The position numbers were made by a program, and so were the translations under genes. DNA of 64,000 nt from Tyto alba. Lineage: Eukaryota; Chordata; Aves; Strigiformes; Tytonidae. Under the pieces are notes generated by a model, which was not told the origin of the DNA, made no database searches, and saw nothing but the letters and a program-made list of their open reading frames with translations. Of the stretch, positions 13,391 through 23,030 are shown piece by piece. The stretch's first letter is position 1, and every line of letters begins with the position of its first letter. The stretch covers positions 8,990,001-9,054,000 of the forward strand of contig NW_024881278.1 of assembly GCF_018691265.1 (NCBI RefSeq), written 5' to 3'.

Positions 13391-13432
13391 GCTGGCCCAA
13401 GTGGGGCCACTGCTGGCCCAAGTGGGGCCACA
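13391..13432. repeat. Two-copy 21-bp tandem repeat
   Basis: Two adjacent 21-bp copies of GCTGGCCCAAGTGGGGCCAC plus one base differ only at that last base. Each copy contains the inverted repeat TGGCCC-aagtg-GGGCCA. This is a minimal minisatellite in GC-rich noncoding DNA. Confidence 0.85.
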
Positions 13433-15687
13433 GCCACTGGGGCTCCCGCTTGGGCACTGCCAACTGCTCCCAGCCCGGCTGCCCCTCGCTTCTTAGGGAA
13501 GCTGGCAAAGAGAAATTCCTTATTTCCCCCGGAAAGCACAGTAGGGCAGTTCCTCAGCTGCCTGGGCCAAATTTCTGCTACGAATGTCCAGACCCGAGAT
13601 TAATTTGGAAGGGGAGGTGCAGAGGGGGCTGGTGCGAAGGCAGGCGGGCTGTTTCTCTCCTCATGGTGTTTTTTTGCCCTCTGCCCGTCCTGTTTTCCAG
13701 GCTGCCTCACCACAAGCGCAAGCGCTGACCTCACTGTCGCCGTAGGACTAGAGCTCGAGCAGACCTCGCCCGCGCTACCACGTGCCTCCAAGAGCAGAGT
13801 CTCCGGGAAGCTCCGCCGCTCCGCCAGCGCCCTCAGCAAGTCTTCCAACTGAGGCGCTGCGGGAGCACAGCTCCGGCCCGGGGGCCCCGAGGGGCCCTAA
13901 AACGGAGAAATTATTTACGGCCTCGGTAGAGCTTGCGGTTTGGGGCGAGCGCGCGTTGAAGGGGACGGGCGAGGGGTTTGCTCTGGCAAATTGCGGTTCT
14001 GGCATTCGGTCAGGTGGCACCTGCGTGCGTTACCGTCGCGCGGTTCCCTCGGTCGCCAGGAGCCGGCGGGAACGGCAGCTCCCGCCGCCCGTGTGGCGCC
14101 CGGCGAGAGGCCACGGACCAGCACCGAGACCGGTTGTTTAATGTGACTTCAGAGCGTTGCTTTTAGTCATTCCGGTCGACACCGAATTGCGTATTAGGGA
14201 ATTTTGTCTCTAAGGAGAGTTTTCCCGTAGGACTGGCCACCTAACAGGCGCTCCCCTCCTCTGGAGCGTGGCTGACTGACGGCGGTGCCTTCCGGTCGGT
14301 GTCCACCTCCGCTCCCCCTCTGGTGTCCGCGGCCGTCCGAGGAGGTCGCTCACCTGCCGTTCGGGTTTCACGAAGTGGCAGCACCTGCGCCAAAATCCGT
14401 TTAACCCTGGCCCATCTTGCTCGAGGCCGCCCGCCCCTACCCACCGTGTGACATCCTGAGGCCGAAGGTGCCCCGGCCGCCGCTCGGTGCCCAGCAGGGG
14501 CTGCCTGAGGTGCCGCTCCCTTGGCAGCTGCGGCGCCCGCCGGGCCCAGCCACAAACCATCGCGTTTATTTTCCACAGAAACCCTCTTTCCCGGCGCTGG
14601 CTTTGGCTCTGGGATCGCTCTGTCGGCTGCCGTGGCGCACGCCAGGGCTGCGTGCTGTCCGCTGCTCGCTAGACAAGTAACTGACTTCCCCCTTCGAGGA
14701 GCGAATGGCGCACGTTTGCCACGCCGCCGGCTCACCCGCGGCTGGAGTAATGGGGCAGGACACCTCCCGGGCATCCGCCTCGCCCCGCGGCAGCGCTCTG
14801 CCACCCGACGCATCCCCCGGTAGAGTAAAATCAATCGGAAAGCTCCCGAGGACGCGCAGCGTCCTCCTGGCACTTTGTAGTAAGCAAATCTTGTCTTTTC
14901 AGTAGGAAGCGTATTTCAGTCTGCGCGTGTCGTAGCTTTCTAGGGGTGATAATTTTTATAGCTAAACAACCTCGTGTTGTAAAAACGAAGGAGCGCTGGG
15001 GGGGACCCCGTGGCCACGGGGCGGGAGCGAGGCTGCCCAGACCGAGGGCAGGAATCTGCCAACGCGCGAGGGGAGGGGGTGGCCATAAAGCGAATAATAC
15101 TCTCTTAACGTTATTTTTTTGATGTTTCGAACGTGGGTGTCAGCCCCCCCCAGCCCCCGCCCGGGCTCTGGGGCGCGTTGTTGCTTTCTGTTCTGGTTTG
15201 CTTTGTTTTGCTCCTCGGCATTCAAACGCGCACCCCTGGGCTCGATGTGATTTGGTTTAAGTGAAGGGGATTTGGGTTTTGGTGAAGCAAAATGCACCGT
15301 TGGGCCACCGTTTTTTTTTTTTTAGTTTGTTTTTTTTTGTTTGGTTGGTTGGTTTTTTTCCACTTCTTAGGTGTGAACGTCTGCCTCCCTGCGCGTCGGC
15401 CTCCAGCCCCGTGACCTCCCTGTGAATACGGGACAGTATTTTATAAATACTGCCGGTGACACGGCGGCAGCCCGGCGCTTTGCGGGGGGCTCTGCGGCGC
15501 GAGGTGCCGCCGCGCGCCCTCGCTGCCCCGGCTGGAGCCTGGCTCACGCAGCCCCCCTCGTCGGCGAGGGGGTTCCACTGCCACGTGGGTTTTCTGCCTC
15601 ACGTTCGGGTTTTGCTTTCTACTGATGGCGTGTCGGTAAAGGAAATTAGAAAATGAAATGTGTATTTTTAATTTATTTTGTTTTCAG

Positions 15688-15990
15688 GACTGGATAGGCG
15701 AGGCTGTCTTGTTCTTAGTTAGCCAATAAATGGTCTGAAATAATTTCAAAGGCAGTCTTCTGCCTAAAAGGAGACTTTTCTCGTTAGAGCAATACGCATC
15801 TCTCATTCAGGGAAGAATTAAAACACCGATGAAAATAGTATTTTCCTGATGTCAAAAAACTAAAAATATTAACTTGTCAAAATTCAGCTGTGGTTTTGTA
15901 CCATGACCTGGCTAACAAAACTGTTCTCTTACACCCCACGCAAACCTAATAAATCTTTGCTCACAATAAAATTCTTGCAAGAGCACTAAG
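15688..15990 (+). CDS. RALGAPA2: Candidate RALGAPA2 terminal exon with 3'UTR
   Basis: A strong acceptor with a long T-rich tract (ending attttgttttcag at 15687) precedes this block. Joined in phase to the exon at 1161 it gives Gly, then LDRRGCLVLS, then TAG at 15720-15722. AATAAA motifs lie at 15725-15730, 15948-15953 and 15965-15970. The last is followed at a normal distance by a GU-rich element (gaggtgtgtgcctgcgtgc), a standard cleavage and polyadenylation layout. The block is AT-rich within GC-rich DNA, as expected of a 3'UTR. The short tail does not match a remembered orthologue and the implied intron is 14.5 kb, so this could instead be the end of an unrelated transcript. Confidence 0.4.
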
Positions 15991-16020
15991 GAGGTGTGTG
16001 CCTGCGTGCTGGGGGGGTGC
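15965..16020 (+). terminator. Poly(A) site, plus strand
   Basis: AATAAA at 15965-15970, a spacer, then the GT-rich segment gaggtgtgtgcctgcgtgct from about 15990 form a typical vertebrate polyadenylation signal. A second AATAAA lies at 15948-15953. A plus-strand transcript, plausibly RALGAPA2, would end near 15.99 kb. Confidence 0.55.
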
Positions 16021-16904
16021 GGCCGCGGGGCTCTGGTGGGGCGGCAGGTGGGAGCGCGGAGCCACGGGCGCGCTGGGGACTGCGGGCGGGCGCCACACCA
16101 TGACTGAAACGTGGGCACACCCCCACCCCCCCCCCCCAAAAAAAAAAAAATTCACGCCTCGCACTCGCCTCTGTATTGGGAATTTGGGGGGTGTGGGGGG
16201 GAGCCCAGAACCTCAGCGATGCCGTTCGCGACCCAGCGCCCGGCTCCCAGCCCTGTGGGGCAACGGGGCCGGCCCGGCCCTCGCTGGGACACGCGGGCCG
16301 GAAGGGAACGCACGGCCGGGTCGGCCGTTGCTGATAATAATTCCAGAAACCCCACAGGACGTTATTTATAGACTATTCAGGACAAGGAACGCGTGATGCC
16401 GGGGCTTCCCGCTCCAGGCCCTGTAAGCGCCTTCTTGCTGAGCCACCTGCATCAGCACCACGGCCAGGACGCTTCCAGCGGCGATTTTCCACCCTCCGGA
16501 GCCATCACTGAGGGGAAGGAGCGGGGTCTGTGCTCTCAGTCACAGTTACGTCGGGGCGCTTCCACGTTACCCCCCGCTTATTGCCGGTGGGACGGCGGGG
16601 CCGTTATTTGGCGGTAGGAAAGGACGCTCGGAGATGCCAGCTCCTTCGCTGAGGAGAGCCGGCCGAGTTCCCCCTTACATTGCTTTCAGGTGCTTGAGCT
16701 GGGAATGGAGAATGACTCCGGGCGGCTCCAGCTGAAGCCCTGCACTGCTCCCCGCCCAGCAGGGGCGCGGGGATGGGGATTTGCACAAACGCCCCTGCCC
16801 TGACACCCCCACACCCCCCCCCCCCCCACACACACACACCACCCCCCCTGCCCCCAGCCCCAGCAGCCGCCCCCAGCAGGCAGGAGCACGGCCACAGCCA
16901 CACA
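16021..16904. other. GC-rich intergenic segment
   Basis: GC-rich DNA with homopolymer runs: C then A at about 16120-16150, and C followed by a short CA run at about 16800-16840. There is no coding signal. A REST/RE1-like match is listed separately. Confidence 0.6.
16452..16472 (+). promoter_or_regulatory. RE1/NRSE-like half-site
   Basis: TCAGCACCACGG matches the left half of the REST (RE1) consensus very well; the following CCAGGACGC only partly matches the right half. INSM1 is a neuronal/endocrine gene of the type REST silences, and this site lies about 6 kb beyond its 3' end. The match is by eye only. Confidence 0.3.
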
Positions 16905-17811
16905 CAGGGAAAATAAAAAATTGAATTAAATTAAATTAAATTAAACTATAGCACTTATACATAAAAACGCCTCATATTTTTTATGTCTTATCATATCTAT
17001 TAATATGTTCTAGATTATATCATTTTATAACCCTTATGTGTATCATATTTATCATAGTATATCTAATTATACATCTCATATTTTATGTACATCTTTATAT
17101 TAGATATAGTCTATATTATAGCTATTAAATATACACTGATATCTATATAATGTTATAATAGACATACTACACATAATCTGATCATCTATGGATTATCTAA
17201 TGTATATCATATGATGTAAATTATATAACTTTGTATTATACTATATATGTACTATATAGTATATTATCCATACATTAATATTTAACAAAATTATGATTAT
17301 TTTATCAAAATATGGGCTATGGGCTACAAATATACTATATATTACATATACATTATATATGTATATCTATATATGCACACATACCTAGTGTAACTTTATA
17401 GATATATGTATACATTACTATATAAACTATAACATTGCTATATAAAGTATAATATTGTATGCATAATATATATATGCACTATACTTGTATTTTCTAATCT
17501 AAGGGAATTATAGTTATATAATCTCAGCAATGTATGAATAATATCTCTGATAGATTATATCACGCATATATAATACATTCTATCTTCCATAATGCATATA
17601 TAATATACATCATAGAATATTCAATGCACTGTGTAGAATACAGTATATAGTACTGTAATTACAGATTATGCATAACATGTATGTATGTTATGTATGCATA
17701 CATATGGGCACCTACACCTGTACCTATCTATATATGTATGTATACATGTACATACACAACAGTGCCTTATATAATGCATACTCTGTACTCCGTAGCTTTG
17801 GATATTATTGG

Positions 17812-17814
<3 letters not shown>

Positions 17815-17881
<67 letters not shown>
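17815..17881 (+). repeat. (TTA)22 microsatellite
   Basis: An uninterrupted TTA array of about 22 units lies within the AT-rich island. Its purity implies recent expansion and likely length polymorphism. Confidence 0.95.
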
Positions 17882-17883
<2 letters not shown>

Positions 17884-17891
17884 GGATATTA

Positions 17892-17912
17892 TATGGCTAT
17901 TCCATAGCCATA
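17892..17912. repeat. Perfect hairpin next to the TTA array
   Basis: TATGGCTAT, spacer TCC, ATAGCCATA: nine-base arms pair perfectly. It lies about 11 bp after the TTA array. It may be a structure linked to array instability. Confidence 0.8.
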
Positions 17913-18300
17913 ATATACAAATTATGGCTACAATGCTAATAAATTCTGTAAGATGTTATTATTTCATTACATGAATCTTGATAATTATCAATAATGATCT
18001 ATAATGCATATATATTATGTGCTGTATATAAGGTATTACAAATACGCACTATATATTAGGCTACATATCACTTCTAATATACATATTATATGTTATAATT
18101 TATATTGTCATATAATAGGTATTACCTATTAGATATGATCTATTATTTGTAATATATACTGTACTACATACTAGGAAGTATACTTACAGGGATAGTATAG
18201 ATAAAATATGCTAGTGTAAAAAAGGCATATAATTTTTGTATTTATTTTACGTAGAATTAGGATTTATTATGCATAATAAATGCTGTATTTCTTGTGTGTG

Positions 18301-21300
18301 CATGTAGCTAACAGCAGCCGTTCAGGTCGGCATCCCGTGCCGCTGCCTGCCCTCCTCCCCAGGTTTCTCCTTCCAGCTGCTGGCACAGTACGGCTGATTT
18401 ACGTATGAAAACCTGCAAAATCAGGCAATAAACCGGCAGCGTGGCTCCTGCCCCGCCGCTGAGCGGAGTCTCTCCCCCAGGCCCCGGCACGGCGTCGTCT
18501 CAAACACCGGCTGCCATCCCCTTCCCCAGCACGCGGGACGAGGCTGAAACAGTTTGTCTAGAACCGAGCGTGGGTAAAAGGCACGCGGGGCGCAGAGCTG
18601 CGAGGGCCTGTCATTATCATTTCAAAATAATGATTTTTTCCTCAAAAGTAACAGGTGATTTAACCGGAGCTGGCGGACGGCCGTTGAAAGTGACACCCAA
18701 GCTACCGAAAAGCGCCGGTGCCCCCTCTCCCCGTGCCACCACCCCGCCACAGCCTCTCCCTGCCCGTCCCGATGACAGCGGCTCACAATAACACCGGGAC
18801 GTTTGTGCCGTTGCTAGACCCCACGTACCGTTCCGGCCACGCGCTTAGATTAAATCCCATTTCCTCAAAAAGAGCCTGCCCCGTGTCCCGCCCCGGCGCC
18901 TCGATCCGTGGGACAGCCCAGTCCTTCCGCGAGGCCTGGCGTGCCCAGCGCTTCCACCAGGCAGCCTTCTGTTACGCGGAGCGTAAACGAAATTTAAGGA
19001 AACTATTTAAAGCCTTAACGAGGCTTTTTATCTGCACGGAAGGCGTTGAGATGTTCCCATGCCACGTGCAAAATGCAAACAGCCCGGCAACCCACGTCCT
19101 TCACCCAGGGGACTCGGCCCTGTCCCGCCGGGACCCAGCACCCTCGCAGGCGGGTGGTGGGACGGGAGGTGTCGGTCCCCCACAGCACCCCACAGCACCC
19201 CGCTGAGGATGGACGGGCAGAAACACCCACAGCTCCCTGAGCTGTTTTTCCTTCCTGCTAGCTCACCAAAAGGCAACAGAGGTTTTTTGAACGGGTTAGT
19301 GCACAGGAAAGGTCTGGGATCCCAAGAAAAGCCCCGTCCCTGGCCCGTTCCTGGGGACACCCCCCCGGAGCCGCAGCAGAAGACACCCGGCGAGGCCAGG
19401 CCGCCACACGCACAGCCAACCCCCCCAAACCTCTGGCTGTGCCCTGCCGCGCTTCCCCAGGACTCCCCCAGGCAAGGCGGCCGACAGACGCACCTACTGC
19501 GTCCTGACGACGTTACCGGCCCCAAAAGTTGCTAAAAAATTAACACTCGAGCAGCATCACCACCGAGGGCATTCCTCTGGCGGCGGCCACGCTGGCGGGG
19601 ACCCCACCGGCAGGGAAAGCTCTTCCCAGCCTCTCGCTAGCACGGCGCCCGCGGCTCAGTGACGGTGTGCGAGCCGCATTTTTCAGGACCCTGAAGGTTC
19701 CTGTAATTAATCTCCCCGGTTCCTTTCAGTTTGCAAACAATCCCTTTCAGACCATGTGTTCAGCTCTTTGTGTGCGAGGAGAGGAGAGGAAGGCTCCGGC
19801 GGTTTGCAAACGCCTCTGCCCGTGCGCGCGGAGCGCCAGCAGCCTCCCAGAACGGGAACCCGCGACACGTTTTGGGTAGGATCGGCATTTTCCGCGGTGC
19901 CCGAACCTGTTCCCGCTGCATGCGTGGAGAGTCGGCAGGCAAATTGATTTGTTAGCTGACAGCAGGAGGCTTTGTTTGCACAGCGCCGGCCGGCCTGCGC
20001 TGCCGGATGGCGAGAACATGGCACCGAAACGGCAGCACCTGCATTCCCAGAGCCGAGGAGAGGAGGGACGCTGACCGAGCCGCCCGGCAGCTCGCTCTGC
20101 CAAGGCTGCTGCAGCCCCGCAGTGCCAACAGCCATCCCTCTCCCCCCCTCCCCCCCGCAGTTCTACAGAAGGAGGGGGCGAACGGAGCCCAGTTACCAAA
20201 GTACTCCAGACTCCCCTCTCCTTACTCCAACCAAAAATATGAGCCTCCACTACTCACGCTTTCCCGTGCAATGCGTGTTTCCGTCAGCACAAGATGCCAA
20301 AGCGGGGGTGCTGACGGCTACCCTGACCGTTCCCCGCAAACCTGGGGCATTCTTCTGACCCCAGCAGATTTTATCTGACCCCTACCGAGGCAGGCACCCA
20401 TTTACTTCACTACTGGGAAATCGATACGGCCACAAAGCAGTTGCTTCGCGGCCTGTCAGTGCCACTGCGCTCAGAGCCAAGATTTCAGCCGGGGCGCGGC
20501 TGCGAGGATGCGCATGGAGCCTCTCCCCGGGATGCGCTGGCCCGTCGGTCCCGAAACGGTGTCGGGCGGCGCGAGCGGAGGGTCCCGGTGCCCGGGGCAG
20601 CTCCCGTCGGGCAGCTCCCGCCGCGCACGGGCGGGCTGCCGGGCCCACGGAGTGCTGCCACGCACCGGGTTCTGCCAGCCCACCTCCCGGGGCTTTCCCG
20701 GGCCGGGGAAGCCGGGAAAAGCCAAACCACACTTCTCGCCAAGCATGTTTTGCTGCCTGTATCTCTCTGTCAGGCTGTTGAGGCCACGTTCTCTTTTTCA
20801 GTGTATCAATTTACAGCGAAAACCACAGCTTCGCCTAGACCTGAAGTCAGTCCTGGGATAACGAAGTTGGTTTCCTAGGAATCAAGGCAGGAGGAGCGTA
20901 CTGGCTCTGGTGCTTTTTAGCCTGACTGAGCAAGAAGGAAAAAAAAAAAAACAAAACCTTTCTCTAGAAAGATTTTTTTTTTTTCTAGAAGCTTTTCTAG
21001 ATCAAAAAAAAATATTCAGATGTTTCCTGGGAAGCTTCCCTGCGGGACGCTCCGGGAGGTCACCTGCCTCTCCCACGGCGCAGCAGCCGCGTCTCAGACA
21101 AGAGCCTTTAGGGGAGCGAACGTGGCAGGAACAGGTTGGAAACCTCTTCCAGTGAGCAAAAGCCTCAAAGGCGTTCTCGTCCCCGGGACGGAGCGCAGCG
21201 GAACGGCCGAGCCGAGACCCCTCAGCCCAGCCTGAGCCCTGGGCGCACCAGGATGTGACCAGGTACTTGCACTGGGGGCTGCCAAGCGGACCTGCCCGCC

Positions 21301-22200
21301 TTGAGGTTGGCTCCGTGGCTTCTCCTGCTGGCCAAGGCAGAGGTGGTGCAGCTGTGCTGCAGCACCAGTGAGAGGGGGTTCACTGACACCCCCCCACCCC
21401 ATACACCTTCCCCGCTTCCAACGCTATCCTAACGATTTTTGCTAAAAAGAAAAAAAAAAAATAAAGACACTGCTTTTTGACCAAACTCGTACAGACGCGA
21501 TTCCTGGGTACAGGCGCACGCCCTGGCGCATCCGCGCACCCCGGGGCTGGTGACCCCGCACCGCTGCCGCTTCAAACGCTCCCAGGACCCGGCGTGCCCC
21601 CCACAGAGCCCCGCCACGGGCTGGGGGACACCTCCGTGCCCCCCCCGGGGTGAACCGGGGAGCTTCCCACCATGCTGTCCCCCTGCCCCAGCCACTGCCC
21701 TGGGAGTTTTTTCTTGCCGCTCTCGCTGTCTTCCCGCCTCGCGGAGGGGAGTTGGAGCAGGACGCAGCTTTTCTCCAGAGCCCCTTGCCCCCCCCCACCT
21801 CAGGGCGCCAGCGAGAGCCACCCAAACAAACAGCACACCCCCTCCCAGGCAAGGATTTCTCCCAAGTTTTCCGCTTCTCCCTCCAAGGCGCTCCCCCTCT
21901 CCTCGCATTTTCCCTGCAACACCTTCCAGAGAAGGTCCCTGGAAGCTCCTCCGAGGCTCCCCGGTGCCCGGGGACAGGGGCAGCGGCCCCGGCAGCCTTC
22001 CCCCAGGGTCAGACACACACCTCACCCCGCTCCTCTCCCCCCCTTTAATTCCTTTTTAATTAATCTCATCAAAAGGTGCGGAGGGGGGGCTGGTGCCTAC
22101 CAGGGCACCCTGCCAGCTGAAGCCCGGCGCCTGGCCCCAGCCCCCAAGTTCCCCCCTCCCCAAGCCCCCCCCAGGGAGAAGCAGGAGGCAGCAGGGGCAC
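18301..22200. other. GC-rich intergenic region between RALGAPA2 and INSM1
   Basis: GC-rich noncoding DNA between two convergent genes. Open frames occur on both strands but are compositional, with no domains or paired splice sites I trust. It contains a short CCCCACAG tandem near 19186-19201, an A-run near 20940 followed by TCTAGA-type sites, and many CCCC/GGGG tracts. It is probably INSM1 regulatory territory, by inference. Confidence 0.5.
20961..21003. promoter_or_regulatory. Heat-shock-element-like TTCTAGAA cluster
   Basis: TTCTAGAA (20984-20991), then AGCTT-spaced TTCTAGAT (20996-21003), with TCTCTAGAA just upstream. The nTTCnnGAAn pattern is the HSF1 unit, and CTAGAA-gctt-TTCTAG is also a perfect inverted repeat. 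It lies in A/T-run DNA, so chance is possible. Confidence 0.3.
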
Positions 22201-22218
22201 GCTTGAATTTGAAAATAT

Positions 22219-22224
22219 TTTATT
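22219..22224 (-). terminator. INSM1: INSM1 poly(A) signal
   Basis: TTTATT on the plus strand reads AATAAA on the minus strand. It is the last such signal before the sequence turns GC-rich and lies about 810 nt after the stop codon. Confidence 0.65.
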
Positions 22225-22800
22225 TGAATAGTAAATAATTATACAGTTGAAACAGTTCTATCGAAGCACTCTATAAATAGCTAACAGTTAAGAAAATAAT
22301 GTGTGTAGAAAAAGAGATTGCATCTAAAAGTAAGAGCTGTCAGTTGCACAGGATAAAATGGTTAAGATCATGTGTTATTCTAGGTATAAAAGTTAAAACC
22401 TTTTTAGCAGATCCCTTTAGAAAAAAAAGATCCTTCTAAAATGCACAGTGAAATGGCAGGCAGGGGAGACAAAAAAAGCGCATTAGAATATCTGCGATCA
22501 AATAATATCAATCTTCATAATTAATATAAATAAATAACGAATAAATAACATAATTACTCAAACCAACATATACAGATAGTCAACTCATGAGCTACCTTAG
22601 TAAGGGCAGAACGAACAAAACCAGAAACTTGGCGTGTCACAGTTAAGGCAGTTTCTACAGCATTTTCTGGAGACCATCAACAGCAGAGTCAAGGCATTTG
22701 TGGCTATACTAAAGGAAATTCTCATTTCTCCTCAAGCGGTTTGATCTGTTCACATTTATAAAAACCGAAACGAATGGGGGAGGGGGGAAATGGGGAAGGA

Positions 22801-22801
<1 letters not shown>

Positions 22802-22836
<35 letters not shown>
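22802..22836 (-). repeat. 35-nt homopolymer in the INSM1 3'UTR
   Basis: An uninterrupted A-run on the plus strand becomes a poly(U) tract in INSM1 mRNA, about 195 nt after the stop. It may bind U-rich-element proteins and its length may vary. Confidence 0.95.
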
Positions 22837-22838
<2 letters not shown>

Positions 22839-23030
22839 CCAAACAAACCGAAAACCCCAAACGAAAAAAAGCCCCCGGGAAGGTAAACGTAAAGCCAGAT
22901 TCCAGCAGTTCACAAGCCATATTAAAGCTAATCGTGGGGCGAGTCCGAAGCGCAGCCTGCGGGACGCGCTCGGCCGCGGCGCCGGGCCCGGCGGGGAGCG
23001 GGGCCGGGCCCCGGGAAGGCACGGGCGGCT

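Larger units (their letters stand above)
5851..15640. other. Long GC-rich, CpG-rich noncoding tract
   Basis: About 10 kb is dominated by GC-rich blocks (roughly 5.9-8.1, 8.35-8.8, 10.6-11.6, 12.2-14.9 and 15.0-15.6 kb) separated by AT-richer segments. Many long open frames occur on both strands, but they are arginine-, proline- and alanine-rich, overlap on opposite strands and lack domains, as expected of random frames in GC-rich DNA. If the RALGAPA2 terminal exon at 15688 is right, this is its last intron; otherwise it is intergenic. The CpG density next to a developmental regulator suggests regulatory DNA, which is inference. Smaller elements inside it are listed separately. Confidence 0.5.
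16905..18300. repeat. AT-rich low-complexity island
   Basis: About 1.4 kb is almost entirely A+T, with sharp GC-rich borders on both sides. It begins with AAATT-type pentamer repeats (about 16920-16945), continues as degenerate TA-rich sequence full of tatat and ata words, and contains a (TTA)n array. A leucine- and tyrosine-rich open frame here is a product of the repeat. The composition suggests expanded and decayed microsatellite DNA. Confidence 0.85.
22205..23030 (-). other. INSM1: INSM1 3'UTR
   Basis: The block directly follows the INSM1 stop codon. Most of it is strongly AT-rich, in contrast with the GC-rich CDS and flank, and it ends at a canonical AATAAA (minus strand, 22219-22224), so cleavage is expected near 22200. 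A run of about 35 A on the plus strand (22802-22836) would be a U-tract in the mRNA. An AT-rich 3'UTR of about 0.8 kb is usual for this single-exon gene. Confidence 0.75.

Noticed and set aside
14241..14873. 210-residue minus-strand open frame
   Set aside because: It lies in GC-rich DNA with competing frames on the other strand, no family resemblance and no splice or promoter support.
17668..17974. Leu- or Tyr-rich proteins over the TTA array
   Set aside because: They are translations of a microsatellite in AT-rich low-complexity DNA.
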